Assembly (NCBI GenBank): GCA_030427735.1
Contig: JAUIBP010000006.1
Location: 62,001-126,000, forward strand
Direction: 5' to 3'
From: Bacteroidia bacterium
GTDB taxonomy: Bacteria > Bacteroidota > Bacteroidia > Flavobacteriales > Flavobacteriaceae
DNA: 64,000 nt
Below the pieces are notes generated by a model that saw only the letters and a program-made list of their open reading frames with translations, did no database searches and was not told where the DNA came from. Shown piece by piece: positions 8,463 to 17,620 of this stretch. Made by a program: the position numbers and the translations under genes. The number at the start of each line of letters is the position of its first letter. Position 1 is the first letter of the stretch.

Positions 8463-10775
8463 CTAATATTTTGGTGTGTAGCCAATACTTATATAACCTT
8501 TCAATCCAGAGGTGTATTGGCCTTTAGAAACGCCTAAAGTTATAGGGCCAATTATAGAGTTGTAGCTGCCCGATAACATGGCGCCGAATTGTCTTTTTTT
8601 TGTGTTATCTTCAATTGTAATATGGTCGTTAATCCAAGACATGGGGTATTCTAAATCGAGATAATTCAAACCTAAATTAAAATAGATATTCGATTTTGGA
8701 TTCCATTGTAATTGTCCAGAAGCATATAAAAAATTTGATGAGGATATGTATTTCGAGTCAATTCCCCAAAAGGGCTGCACATAAATACCTATCGGATTAA
8801 AACCACCAATAAAGGTGTTTAAAGCAAAATTTTCTAAGCTGGAATCGCCGTCGTTTACAACAATTCTCAGATTGGTTAAGCCTGTTAATTTATGCGATAT
8901 TTTTATGGCGCTCCCAAATTGGGTTTCTAATTTCCAGATAGGTTCTGGGTTTAGTACCGTTGTTATGGTTTCTTCATTTGCTTTTAATTTAATGGTAGAT
9001 TTCGAAGTCATGTAATAATTAACATTGGTTGAAAAATAAATACCCTGCGTAGGGAAATATACTTTATTGAAGGTGTTGGTTGTGTAAAAACCTTGTAGAT
9101 ATAATGCTTTGTTTTTTAGTTCGTTAATGCTTAGTGATATGTCCTCGTCTAGAGCAAACTCATCTACTATAGCAGGGGTGAACCGCTCGTAATTATAACC
9201 GAATCTAACACCAAAGGTACTATTGGTAGAATTGGTAGTTTGCAAACCAAAATAGCTAGTCCAGCTGGTTTGGTCTAATAATCCTGTTTTTTGAATTTCG
9301 ATATTTTCATTGTCGTGCGTAATGTTGGAATAGGAAGGCGTTTCGGATTTAAATGCAGTTGATGCTAGGGTTAAGGCAACATTTTGGTTTTCGCCTGTAT
9401 ATTTTAAATAGTTGAGGCGCAATCCCGGATTTTGCGCAAAATTTAATTCGGTTACGAATCTGGAATTTGGTAAAAGCATATTTCGTAATGTGATGTTGAA
9501 TAAAAGGCTTGCATAATTTTCGGAGTCGTAATGTCCTGCAATTTTTAAAGCACCATTTGCCGCTTCTTTTACTTTTAAAAGTAGTGTATTGTCGTTTTCT
9601 ATCGTGTACACAATTTTATCGAAATATTGCGAGCCGTAGAGCTGAATAATTTTTTGTTCTAGTTCATTAATAGTTATTTCGGTATTGGGTTTAAGTTTCA
9701 TTTTTCCCAGAATTAAACTTACCGGAATATGTTGGTTGCCAGTAACAACAATGTCTTCTATAAAATAGGATGTTTTATGTGGTAGCGGCTTGGGTTTAGA
9801 TCTTAAACCATAAGGTTTTAAAGAATCTGCAAGTTTTTTAAATTCTGGTAAAAATTTTTCGCCAGCTTCTTCGCCTCGTTTAATAATGTCAGGAGTATCT
9901 TTAAAACTTCCTGCGCTATAACCTTCTAGATTGGGTTCTATAAAAATATCTACCAATTCTTTTTGTTTGTTGGTGTCGTGTGCGCTCGATAAAAATGCCG
10001 ATTGCATCAAAACGTCTATCATAGACGATAGTTTGTTTTTTTTGTATAAATCGGAGCTAACAGATACTCCAATAACAATGTCGGCGCCCATATCTATAAC
10101 TTCCTGTACGGGAAAATTTCTGGTTAAACCACCATCAACATATAATTTGTCGCCTATTTGCATGGGGGTGAATATGGAAGGGATAGACATACTGGCGCGC
10201 AGTGCTTCTGGTAATGAGCCAGAATTTAATACTTCGGGATCTCCTGTTTCTATATTGGTGCCAATACAAGCAAAAGGTGTGGGGAAATCGTTAAAATCTT
10301 TAATGTTATGTGCTTCTCGAGTTAGTTTACTTAATAATAAAGTCAGTTCTTGTCCTTCTATTGCGCCTTGTGGCAGGTATACTTTTTTGCCTCGGATTGG
10401 AAATTCGGTCATGTAACGGCCATAGAAATCTTTTTCCTCGAAAGCAACTTTGTTAAGTAATATGTCGTTAGAGAGTACAAAGTTCCAATCTATTTCTAGT
10501 GCAATGTCTTTAATTTCGTCTGGTGTCCATCCTATGGCATATAATCCGGCAACAATACTGCCCATACTTGTTCCTGTAATGTAATCTGGGTAAATACCAG
10601 CTTCTTCTAATGCTTTAAGAACTCCAATATGTGCCATGCCTTTTGCACCACCTCCACTAAGAACCACTCCAATTTTTGGTCGTTCGGTACTTGTAGTTTG
10701 TGCTTTTAATGAGGTTTGTAAACCTGCAAAAAAACATAATACAACGAGTGTCTTAAAAAAAGTGCTAAGGCTCAT
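8463..10775 (-). CDS. Patatin-like phospholipase with POTRA and Omp85-type barrel
   Basis: A 770-residue exported protein. Residues 1-25 are a signal peptide ending SLKAQ. Residues 34-220 are a patatin lipase domain with the oxyanion GGGAKG (41-46), nucleophile motif GTSMGS (Ser70) and catalytic DGG (Asp214). A POTRA-like segment follows at about 335-405, then a beta-rich C-terminal half of alternating aromatic strands ending in an aromatic residue (GYTPKY), as in BamA/PlpD-type barrels. This is the PlpD layout (type Vd autotransporter): an outer membrane protein carrying a phospholipase A domain. Whether the lipase is released or stays attached cannot be seen. Confidence 0.92.
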   Translation of the reverse strand: MSLSTFFKTLVVLCFFAGLQTSLKAQTTSTERPKIGVVLSGGGAKGMAHIGVLKALEEAGIYPDYITGTSMGSIVAGLYAIGWTPDEIKDIALEIDWNFVLSNDILLNKVAFEEKDFYGRYMTEFPIRGKKVYLPQGAIEGQELTLLLSKLTREAHNIKDFNDFPTPFACIGTNIETGDPEVLNSGSLPEALRASMSIPSIFTPMQIGDKLYVDGGLTRNFPVQEVIDMGADIVIGVSVSSDLYKKNKLSSMIDVLMQSAFLSSAHDTNKQKELVDIFIEPNLEGYSAGSFKDTPDIIKRGEEAGEKFLPEFKKLADSLKPYGLRSKPKPLPHKTSYFIEDIVVTGNQHIPVSLILGKMKLKPNTEITINELEQKIIQLYGSQYFDKIVYTIENDNTLLLKVKEAANGALKIAGHYDSENYASLLFNITLRNMLLPNSRFVTELNFAQNPGLRLNYLKYTGENQNVALTLASTAFKSETPSYSNITHDNENIEIQKTGLLDQTSWTSYFGLQTTNSTNSTFGVRFGYNYERFTPAIVDEFALDEDISLSINELKNKALYLQGFYTTNTFNKVYFPTQGIYFSTNVNYYMTSKSTIKLKANEETITTVLNPEPIWKLETQFGSAIKISHKLTGLTNLRIVVNDGDSSLENFALNTFIGGFNPIGIYVQPFWGIDSKYISSSNFLYASGQLQWNPKSNIYFNLGLNYLDLEYPMSWINDHITIEDNTKKRQFGAMLSGSYNSIIGPITLGVSKGQYTSGLKGYISIGYTPKY

Positions 10776-10980
10776 AAGTTTTAATCTTAAGCTATGTGTT
10801 AACCGATTAAGATAAGTTTAAACGATATAAATATAAATGACTTTAAGTTAAAATTGAAAGAATTGCTTTTTGAAGGGTTATATATTTTAATTTTTCATTT
10901 GAGTTACTATTAATTTTTTTGCAACTTTAAAAAGTGTAAAGAATTTGATAATATGCAAAACACATAAAATTATGCTTATA

Positions 10981-11883
10981 ATGGATTTAAAATTTTCGAA
11001 GGCTTGGGAAAAAATGTTAGAAAAACTAGATAAATGGTTAGACGACATAGTCTTGGGTTTACCTAACTTTATTTTGGCTATAATTGTTTTTGTGTTTGTA
11101 CTGTTTCTTTCTAAGTACATTACCAAATTTATTGTGAGGCTGCTCGATCGTACCAATCTTCAGGCTTCAATGAAGAGTTTAATATCTAAGTTGGTATCGT
11201 CTGTCTTTATTTTATTCGGACTGTTTTTGGTGTTGGGTATTTTAAATTTAAGCGATGCTTTAAAAACCGTTTTAGCTGGTGCCGGAGTTGTTGGTTTAGC
11301 TGTTGGTTTGGCATTGCAAGGGGCTTTGGCTAATTTGTATTCAGGCGTAATCTTGTCTTATGTTCATTTTATAAAATTTGGCGATTGGGTAGAAACCAAT
11401 GGTGTTGAAGGCGAAGTTATTAATATAGATTTGCGATCGGTAACTTTAAAGCAGGCCGATAATAATTTGGTGTACATGCCCAATAAAATGGTTGTAGAAA
11501 ATCCTATAAAAAACTATTCAACAACAGCACAGTCTCGTGTAATTTTAGGATGTGGTGTCGCTTACGATTCCGATTTACGATTTGTAAAAAAACTGGTTAT
11601 AGATACTATAGAAAAGTATTTTGATGAAATAAAAAGCGAAAAGGATGTTATTTTTATTTATAAAGAATATGGCGATAGTTCTATAAATTTCGAAACGCGA
11701 TTTTGGATACAATCCACTTCGGCATTAGAAGTCGCCAAAGCCAAGTCTGAAGCCATTATGGTTATAAAAGAAGCGTTTGATGCCAACAATATTAACATTC
11801 CGTTCCCGATACGCACTTTAGATTTTCCTGAAGGTTTTAAAGGGGTAACTACTGAAGGGGACGATAGTACAACTTCAAAATAA
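10981..11883 (+). CDS. Small-conductance mechanosensitive channel, MscS family
   Basis: About 300 residues with three membrane helices. The third is the pore-lining Gly/Ala-rich helix ([25 protein letters not shown]), followed by the beta domain (FGDWVETNGVEGEVINIDLRSVTLKQADN and the YMPNKMVVENPIKNY element). It opens on membrane tension to release solutes after osmotic downshock. An in-frame TTG at 10945 and ATG at 10972 exist upstream; ATG 10981 (MDLKFSKAWEKM) is preferred because the extra residues do not look like an MscS N-terminus. The HELGH-motif gene follows 25 bases later. Confidence 0.92.
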   Translation: MDLKFSKAWEKMLEKLDKWLDDIVLGLPNFILAIIVFVFVLFLSKYITKFIVRLLDRTNLQASMKSLISKLVSSVFILFGLFLVLGILNLSDALKTVLAGAGVVGLAVGLALQGALANLYSGVILSYVHFIKFGDWVETNGVEGEVINIDLRSVTLKQADNNLVYMPNKMVVENPIKNYSTTAQSRVILGCGVAYDSDLRFVKKLVIDTIEKYFDEIKSEKDVIFIYKEYGDSSINFETRFWIQSTSALEVAKAKSEAIMVIKEAFDANNINIPFPIRTLDFPEGFKGVTTEGDDSTTSK

Positions 11884-11908
11884 CCATATTGTGAGTGTTT
11901 TTGCACAC

Positions 11909-12511
11909 ATGAATATTATTATTTTAAGTCTTGTTCTTCAATCTCAATCTATGGCTACAGTAAAAATTTCAGATTATCATACTGCTCCTAAATCGCTAGA
12001 GGAAGAAGCACGTGTAGCTTTATCCCATTATCCGCAGTTAGCAGATGTGGTTATTGATATTCGGTTTAAATCCGATATAAAAAAGTCTACTATGCAGGCT
12101 CAGCCTGTGTTTGCTGATTTGTTTAAATCGAAACAGCAACGTCGTTATGTGATCTTTATAAGTAAAAAGGTTAAAATAACCGATAGCGAGTTTTCTACAA
12201 AGTATATTCCGTCGAACGTGATTATAGGTTGGTTGGGGCACGAACTAGGGCATATTTGCGATTACCAAACCAAGAGTGGCTTTGGTCTAGTGTTTTTTGG
12301 ATTGAAATATTTGTTTTCGAAAGCGTTTATAAAAGATGCCGAACGGGCAGCCGATACCTATGCCATTCGGTATGGTATGTACGAGTACATTTTAGCGACC
12401 AAACATTTTATATTAGATCATGCCGATATTCCTGAGTCTTATAAAAATAGAATTAGAGCCTATTACCTATCGCCCGAAGAAATTATGATTTTGGTTGATG
12501 AGTTAAAGTGA
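11909..12511 (+). CDS. Putative HExxH zinc metalloprotease-like protein
   Basis: About 200 residues. A hydrophobic N-terminus (MNIIILSLVLQSQSM) may be a weak signal segment. A GWLGHELGHICDY stretch (HELGH at about residues 111-115) supplies the two-His zincin motif, and 30 residues later KDAERAADTYAIRYG offers a Glu (about 145) and Asp as third ligand, a gluzincin-like pattern. No family name is recognised. A GTG at 11891 opens the same frame earlier but only adds six residues. It lies 25 bases after the MscS gene, so the two are probably co-transcribed. Confidence 0.7.
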   Translation: MNIIILSLVLQSQSMATVKISDYHTAPKSLEEEARVALSHYPQLADVVIDIRFKSDIKKSTMQAQPVFADLFKSKQQRRYVIFISKKVKITDSEFSTKYIPSNVIIGWLGHELGHICDYQTKSGFGLVFFGLKYLFSKAFIKDAERAADTYAIRYGMYEYILATKHFILDHADIPESYKNRIRAYYLSPEEIMILVDELK

Positions 12512-12643
12512 TGATTTTTTATGTACTAAAAATTCAAAGTGTTAATTATTCGATTTGAAAATTTGAAGATGTTTCGATGCGGAAATGTACAGATTTGAAA
12601 TACATCACAATTTAAACTAAAAAATATTTCATTACATCAAGTT

Positions 12644-14167
12644 TCACTGTTGATTCACAAATGCTTCCCAAGTTTCAAATTTATCTTCACCCATAACACG
12701 TTCCATTTTTACTTGTCCGCCTTTTTTCTTGTTCGCAGCATTCCAATTATAAAATATTTCGGGTGCTATTACTGTAACTTTTACGCCCTTAAGGGCTTTA
12801 GATCGTGCTACTTTGTAATTTTTATTAGCGTCTTTTAAATAAGTGTCAATCGTTTTTGCAATATCGGCGGTGTTTAAACTAGTGCTTTCGGTACCCAAAT
12901 ACCAGCAGTGGTAAAAGCCATCGTCGAATTGTTTGGCACAAATAGTGAATTCGGGTATTTTGGTGTTAAAAGTGTCTTCTAAATGCAGCATGGCATTATT
13001 CATTTTGTTAACCGATAATTGCGAGCCAACAGTGTTTAAAAAGAACTTGGTGCGCCCTGTAATTTTAATTTCTGCTCGTTCAACATCGGTAAACTGTATG
13101 GTGTCTCCAATAACATAACGCCAAGCGCCAGATACAGTACTTATAATTAATACGTAATCGGTGTAGGGTTTAACTTCTGCTAGTGTTAGGGATGGTGCGT
13201 TTTGGGTAATCGAGCCATCTTCATTAATAAACTCGGGTTTAAAAGGAACGAATTCGAAGTAAATACCATTATCGGTTACCAGTTGCATGGCTGTAGTTTC
13301 TGGTCTGGCTTGAAAAGCCAAAAAACCTTCGGATGCCAAATAGGTGTCGATAACGGTTATGGGTTTGCCTAGTAAAGCGTTAAAGCTTTTTTCATAAGGT
13401 TTAAACGCTACCCCTCCCGAGGTGTAAACTTGTAAATTGGGCCAAATGTCGTGTATGTTATTAACGTTATGGTATTCTATTACTTTTTTAAGCATGAGTT
13501 CCAGCCACGACGGAATGCCGCTAAGGGCACCAATATCCCAGTTTTTAGCTTGTTCGGCAATATGCTGTATGCGTTCATCCCAATCGTCTATTTTGGCAAT
13601 GTCTTCGCCTGGCTTATAGTAGCCGCGAAACCAACTTGGGATGTTGCTGGCGCTTATACCGCTAATTTCGCCTTCTAGATGGTCTTCTTTTTCGGTTAAA
13701 TCGGTAGAGCTGCCCAGCATCATAATTTCTTTTTCGAAGAAATCTGCAGGTAAATCGAAATTACTAAGCGCAAATACTTGGGCGATGCCAGCATTTCGAA
13801 TAGCTTCAATCATGTCTTGAGTAACAGGAATGCGCTTACTGCTTTTTCCGGTAGTTCCAGAACTTAAGGCGAAATAATCTGGATTTCCTGGCCAGGTTAC
13901 ATCTTTTTCATTATTGTGGAGTTTGTGCCACCATTCGGCATTGATTTTATTATAATCGAAATACGGAATGCTTTCAGCAAAGGCCTTAGGTACATCGTCG
14001 CTGTTTAATAGATCTTGAAAGTTATAATGCTCGCCAAACTGCGTATGTTTGGCAGTATTTAGCAGATGTTTTAACACCGCTAGCTGATCGTCTATGGGGT
14101 TAGGCTCTGGTGTTAATGTGTCTTTTAATTGAATGACGCCTTTGATGATGTTTCCTATAACTGCCAT
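12644..14167 (-). CDS. GH3 (auxin-responsive promoter) family acyl-adenylating enzyme
   Basis: A 507-residue member of the GH3 family, part of the ANL adenylate-forming superfamily. The ATP-binding motif reads ALSSGTTGKSSKRIPVT (about residues 97-113), and further family blocks are YTSGGVAFKPYE, IDTYLASEGFLAFQ and WRYVIGDTIQFTD. A C-terminal small domain runs from about 370. Plant GH3 enzymes couple amino acids to jasmonate or auxin; bacterial members of this length occur in many Bacteroidota and their substrates are unestablished. It is a single gene without biosynthetic neighbours. Confidence 0.9.
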   Translation of the reverse strand: MAVIGNIIKGVIQLKDTLTPEPNPIDDQLAVLKHLLNTAKHTQFGEHYNFQDLLNSDDVPKAFAESIPYFDYNKINAEWWHKLHNNEKDVTWPGNPDYFALSSGTTGKSSKRIPVTQDMIEAIRNAGIAQVFALSNFDLPADFFEKEIMMLGSSTDLTEKEDHLEGEISGISASNIPSWFRGYYKPGEDIAKIDDWDERIQHIAEQAKNWDIGALSGIPSWLELMLKKVIEYHNVNNIHDIWPNLQVYTSGGVAFKPYEKSFNALLGKPITVIDTYLASEGFLAFQARPETTAMQLVTDNGIYFEFVPFKPEFINEDGSITQNAPSLTLAEVKPYTDYVLIISTVSGAWRYVIGDTIQFTDVERAEIKITGRTKFFLNTVGSQLSVNKMNNAMLHLEDTFNTKIPEFTICAKQFDDGFYHCWYLGTESTSLNTADIAKTIDTYLKDANKNYKVARSKALKGVKVTVIAPEIFYNWNAANKKKGGQVKMERVMGEDKFETWEAFVNQQ

Positions 14168-14252
14168 ATAGATAGAAATTAAGATTTATAGTAAATGTAC
14201 GGCGATTATTAGTGAAGCGTTATCCCGAAACAATAAAATATTAGCTCAAGCT

Positions 14253-15191
14253 TTAGTGTTTGGAATCTATTTGTTCAAGTCTGGTTTGAAATATTCTTGC
14301 AAAATAGTTTGTAAAAGGCAATAGAATTAAACCAATGGTTAGATTAAATATTAAATGAGCAAAGGCAACTTGGTATGTGATGTTAGATGATATGTTGGTA
14401 ATTAACATCTCGAAAAGTTTGTAAAATGGTAAATATATTAAGACGCCTATCGTATTGAAACATAAATTGGCAATTGCAGAAAGTTTTGCGGCTTGCCCTA
14501 GTTTTAAGGAGGCTAAAAATGCAGTTGTGGTAGTGCCAATATTAGAACCGACAATAATACCAATGGCACTATCCAAATTTAATATCCCTTGCGAAGACAG
14601 AATGATTACCAGTCCAACTGTAACCGAACTCGATTGGCAAATAGCTGTTATTACGATGCCAAACAGTATGCCAAAAAACGGGTTGGAAGCGAGGCTTAAA
14701 AACTCAATCAGTTTTGGGCTTTCTTTTATAGGTTCTAGGTTGGCGCCAATAAGCTCTAAACTAAACAAGATAAGTCCTAAATAAAAAATAGGCTTGGAAA
14801 GCAGTTTTATTTTACCAGAAAAATAGCCTAAAATAAAGCCGATGGCGATTAAAAAAGTGCCTAGCATTTCCAGTTTAAAGGACACTAACCATGCAGTGAT
14901 AGTTGTTCCTAGGTTGCTGCCCAGCAAAATAGGTAATGAGCTTTTAAAAACTAAAACACCTGCATCTACGAAAGATACTACTATAGAGATAACCGCACTG
15001 CTAGATTGAATAATAGCTGTGGCCGTAAACCCTAACATAAAAGCGCGTAGTTTGGACTTTGAGATGTTTAATAAGATTGACTTCAGTTTGGAGTCGGCTT
15101 GCGCTTGTAGATTTTTAGAAAAACTTTCTAGGCTATGTGTAAAGAGTCCAATAGCCGCAATAATTGAGATGCTGAGTTTTAACCAATTCAT
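14253..15191 (-). CDS. Na/Pi cotransporter family protein
   Basis: A 312-residue inner-membrane protein with two inverted repeats, each with the signature of the type II Na/Pi cotransporter (NptA/PNaS) family: IIQSSSAVISIVVSFVDAG and GSNLGTTITAW in the first, ICQSSSVTVGLVIILSSQG and GSNIGTTTTAFLAS in the second. It lacks the C-terminal PhoU-like domain of longer relatives. An in-frame ATG 17 codons upstream gives residues unlike a membrane protein start; MNWLKLSISIIAAIG is preferred. Confidence 0.88.
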   Translation of the reverse strand: MNWLKLSISIIAAIGLFTHSLESFSKNLQAQADSKLKSILLNISKSKLRAFMLGFTATAIIQSSSAVISIVVSFVDAGVLVFKSSLPILLGSNLGTTITAWLVSFKLEMLGTFLIAIGFILGYFSGKIKLLSKPIFYLGLILFSLELIGANLEPIKESPKLIEFLSLASNPFFGILFGIVITAICQSSSVTVGLVIILSSQGILNLDSAIGIIVGSNIGTTTTAFLASLKLGQAAKLSAIANLCFNTIGVLIYLPFYKLFEMLITNISSNITYQVAFAHLIFNLTIGLILLPFTNYFARIFQTRLEQIDSKH

Positions 15192-15340
15192 ACGATGTAT
15201 TTCTGCTGTTCTAAAGGTATTTAGAAATCTGCAGATAGACAATAGTGGTAGTTGATCTCTCAGAATAAAGTAATCAATATTGAGATTTTAGACGGCTAAA
15301 ATTAGACAGCTAGCGCTTTTTAGGATTACATGTAAAAAGC

Positions 15341-15375
15341 AAAAACCCCGAAAACAGTGTGTTTTCAGGGTTTTC
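15341..15375 (-). terminator. Terminator of tRNA-Phe
   Basis: Directly 3' of the tRNA on the minus strand, GAAAACCCTGAAAAC pairs with GTTTTCGGGGTTTT across a 5-base loop with one mismatch, and T-runs follow. It would stop tRNA-Phe transcription before the Na/Pi transporter gene. Confidence 0.85.
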
Positions 15376-15451
15376 TGGTGGTGCCTCCAGGAATCGAACC
15401 AGGGACACAAGGATTTTCAGTCCTTTGCTCTACCAACTGAGCTAAGGCACC
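15376..15451 (-). tRNA. tRNA-Phe (GAA)
   Basis: A 76-base cloverleaf on the minus strand beginning GGTGCCTTAGCTCAGTTGG. The acceptor stem GGTGCCT pairs with AGGCACC, the D arm contains AGCTCAGTTGGTAGAGC, and the anticodon loop is CTGAAAA with anticodon GAA. The T arm holds GGTTCGATTCC, and the CCA end is encoded. It has its own promoter and terminator, so it is an independent unit. Confidence 0.97.
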
Positions 15452-15469
15452 AGTGCGTAATTGCGAGTG

Positions 15470-15499
15470 CAAATATAAGAGCTTTTTGCAATCTGACAA
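15470..15499 (-). promoter_or_regulatory. Promoter of tRNA-Phe
   Basis: On the minus strand TTTTG (TTG at 15499-15497) is followed after 19 bases by TATATTTG (15477-15470), a textbook Bacteroidota promoter. Transcription would start near 15463, about a dozen bases before the mature tRNA 5' end. Confidence 0.8.
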
Positions 15500-15550
15500 A
15501 ATAAAATTTATAAAAAATGCTTTTGTAACTTAGCGATTTTAATTTTAGAT

Positions 15551-16282
15551 ATGAATTTAATAATTGATGTTGGGAATTCCTTTGTGAAACTCGCTGTGTT
15601 CGAGCAGGATAGTCTAATGGATAAAAAAATAGTGCCGCTACAAGAATTTTCAGAAAAAAATATAGCGCATATAGTGTCCGATGTAAAAATCGATGCCTGT
15701 ATTGTGTCTTCGGTGGCAAATCTGGAAGATAATGTGCTGCAAACACTAACCGAAAAGGTGTCTGTTCTGGTATTGAATCAGATTACACCAGTGCCTTTTA
15801 AGAATTTGTACGCTACGCCACAAACTTTGGGTATAGACCGTATTGCCTTGGTAAGTGCCGCTACCATTCAATATCCTAAAATTCCCGTTTTGGTTATTGA
15901 TGCCGGAACCTGTATAACCTACGACTTTGTAAATGCGCATGCCGAATATTTAGGAGGGGCAATTTCGCCAGGCTTAAATATGCGTTACAAAGCGTTACAC
16001 GATTATACAGACAAATTACCTTTGCTAGAAGCCGAGCAGCCGTTGCGCTTAACAGGGCACTCTACAGCATCTTCAATTCATTCGGGAGTGGTTTATGGTA
16101 TTTTAAACGAAATCGGGGGAATTGTAGATAATTATCAAAGTAAATATCCAGATTTAACAATTATTTTAACAGGTGGCGACGCGAATTTCTTGTCTAAGCA
16201 ATTAAAAAGTAGCATATTTGCCAACTCGAATTTTCTTTTAGAAGGATTGAACTCAATTTTACAATTTAATTCACACGAATGA
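15551..16282 (+). CDS. coaX: Type III pantothenate kinase
   Basis: A 243-residue enzyme catalysing the first step of coenzyme A synthesis, phosphorylation of pantothenate. It has the ASKHA-fold motifs of CoaX: IIDVGNSFVKLAVF at the N-terminus, TLGIDRIALVSAA, VIDAGTCITYDFV, GGAISPGLNMRYKALH and ILTGGDA. Length is normal. Its stop overlaps the start of the following outer membrane protein gene by four bases (ATGA), so the two are translationally coupled at the head of the 15.5-23.3 kb operon. Confidence 0.95.
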   Translation: MNLIIDVGNSFVKLAVFEQDSLMDKKIVPLQEFSEKNIAHIVSDVKIDACIVSSVANLEDNVLQTLTEKVSVLVLNQITPVPFKNLYATPQTLGIDRIALVSAATIQYPKIPVLVIDAGTCITYDFVNAHAEYLGGAISPGLNMRYKALHDYTDKLPLLEAEQPLRLTGHSTASSIHSGVVYGILNEIGGIVDNYQSKYPDLTIILTGGDANFLSKQLKSSIFANSNFLLEGLNSILQFNSHE

Positions 16283-17598
16283 TTAAAAAACTTGTATTAG
16301 TTTTTATTGCCTTATTTGCAATTAATAGTTATGCCCAAGATGGTGGAACCACATCGCCATATTCGTATTTCGGAATAGGAAGCCTTAAATTTAAAGGTAC
16401 TGTAGAAAATAAAAGTATGGGTGGACTTAGCATTTATTCCGATAGTATTCATGTGAATTTAAGAAACCCAGCGTCTTACGCTACAGAAAATTTAAAGTAT
16501 TATCGCGAAGAAACGCGTCCCGTAAAGTTTGCAGTTGGTGGTAGCCACTCTCAAGTAAAATTTAAAAGTGATGCTGGTTCCGATAAATCATCATCGTCTA
16601 CCTTCGATTATATTTCTATGTCTATTCCTATCGGCCGTTTTGGAGTTGGTTTTGGACTTTTGCCATACACTTCGGTTGGATATAAATTACAAACCAGAAA
16701 CGATGACGGTGAACTTCAGAATAAATTTGCTGGTGAAGGCGGTTTAAATAAGGTATACTTATCTGTAGGTTATTTGGTGGCCAAAGGTCTTAGTGTTGGG
16801 GTCGATGCCCGATACGATTTTGGGACCATACAAAATAGTATTGTAGAATATGTTTACGATACTAGTGGCGATTTAACCAGATACCAATCTAGACAGAATG
16901 ACCGTTCCGATTTAAGTGGCGTGAGTTTTAATTTTGGTATGACCTACAAAACCATGATTTTGAACGATAATTTTGAATGGGTGAGTTCGGCAACATATAA
17001 TCCTGGAAATAGCTTAACATCCAAGAACGAACGTTATTTTTCTACCATTACCATAAGTTCATCAACCGGAGCTGAGTCTATTGTAGAAACTATCGATGGC
17101 GAACAATCCTTGGTTGATGCTGGGCAGTTGGAAACTTCTGTAAACGTACCTTCCGAATTTTCTATCGGTACAGGTATTGGGCAGCCAAGACATTGGTTTG
17201 TAGGGGTAGAAACTCGCTTTTTGCAAACAGGAAGTTTTGAAAACGAATTGTACAGAGGTACAGAAGTAGAATACGAAGATGCCTTTGGCTTGTCTGTTGG
17301 TGGGTTCTATATTCCTAAATACAATGCCTTTTCGGGCTACTGGAATCGCGTGGTATATCGCGCTGGATTTCGCACGGAAAGTTCTGGTTTAGTGATTAAT
17401 GGCGAGTCGATAAACGAGTTTGGCATATCTTTTGGAGCAGGCTTACCATTAGGGACTATGTTCTCTAATGCCAATTTAGGATTTGAGTTTGGAAAACGCG
17501 GTACAACCAACCAAGGTCTTATTCAAGAAAACTTTTTTAACTTTAGCCTCAGTTTGTCGTTAAACGACCGTTGGTTCCAAAAACGTAAGTATGATTAA
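16279..17598 (+). CDS. Outer membrane beta-barrel protein, function unknown
   Basis: A 439-residue exported protein: signal peptide at residues 1-19 (ending NSYAQ), then a beta-rich body with frequent alternating aromatic and glycine residues (SYFGIGSLKF, IGRFGVGFGLLPYTSVGYKL, FGISFGAGLPLG) and a C-terminus rich in strand-like segments (FFNFSLSLSLNDRWF). This is the appearance of a 14-stranded FadL/PorV-like barrel. It overlaps coaX by four bases and is followed by a TPR protein and LptC, so an envelope role is likely. No substrate can be inferred. Confidence 0.8.
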   Translation: MIKKLVLVFIALFAINSYAQDGGTTSPYSYFGIGSLKFKGTVENKSMGGLSIYSDSIHVNLRNPASYATENLKYYREETRPVKFAVGGSHSQVKFKSDAGSDKSSSSTFDYISMSIPIGRFGVGFGLLPYTSVGYKLQTRNDDGELQNKFAGEGGLNKVYLSVGYLVAKGLSVGVDARYDFGTIQNSIVEYVYDTSGDLTRYQSRQNDRSDLSGVSFNFGMTYKTMILNDNFEWVSSATYNPGNSLTSKNERYFSTITISSSTGAESIVETIDGEQSLVDAGQLETSVNVPSEFSIGTGIGQPRHWFVGVETRFLQTGSFENELYRGTEVEYEDAFGLSVGGFYIPKYNAFSGYWNRVVYRAGFRTESSGLVINGESINEFGISFGAGLPLGTMFSNANLGFEFGKRGTTNQGLIQENFFNFSLSLSLNDRWFQKRKYD

Positions 17599-17620
17599 CA
17601 ATTGCACAAATATAAAAATT

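Noticed and set aside
9931-10416. 161-codon open frame antisense to the patatin gene
   Set aside because: It lies wholly within a strongly supported gene on the other strand, has no promoter, and its sequence has no domain-like composition.
10945-10980. Upstream TTG and ATG starts for the MscS gene
   Set aside because: The added residues (MIICKTHKIMLI) do not fit MscS N-termini; ATG 10981 is preferred.
12540-12605. Repeated GATTTGAAAAT / GATTTGAAAT-like words between the HELGH gene and the GH3 gene
   Set aside because: Irregular AT-rich similarity without fixed period or inverted ends; not enough to call a repeat element.
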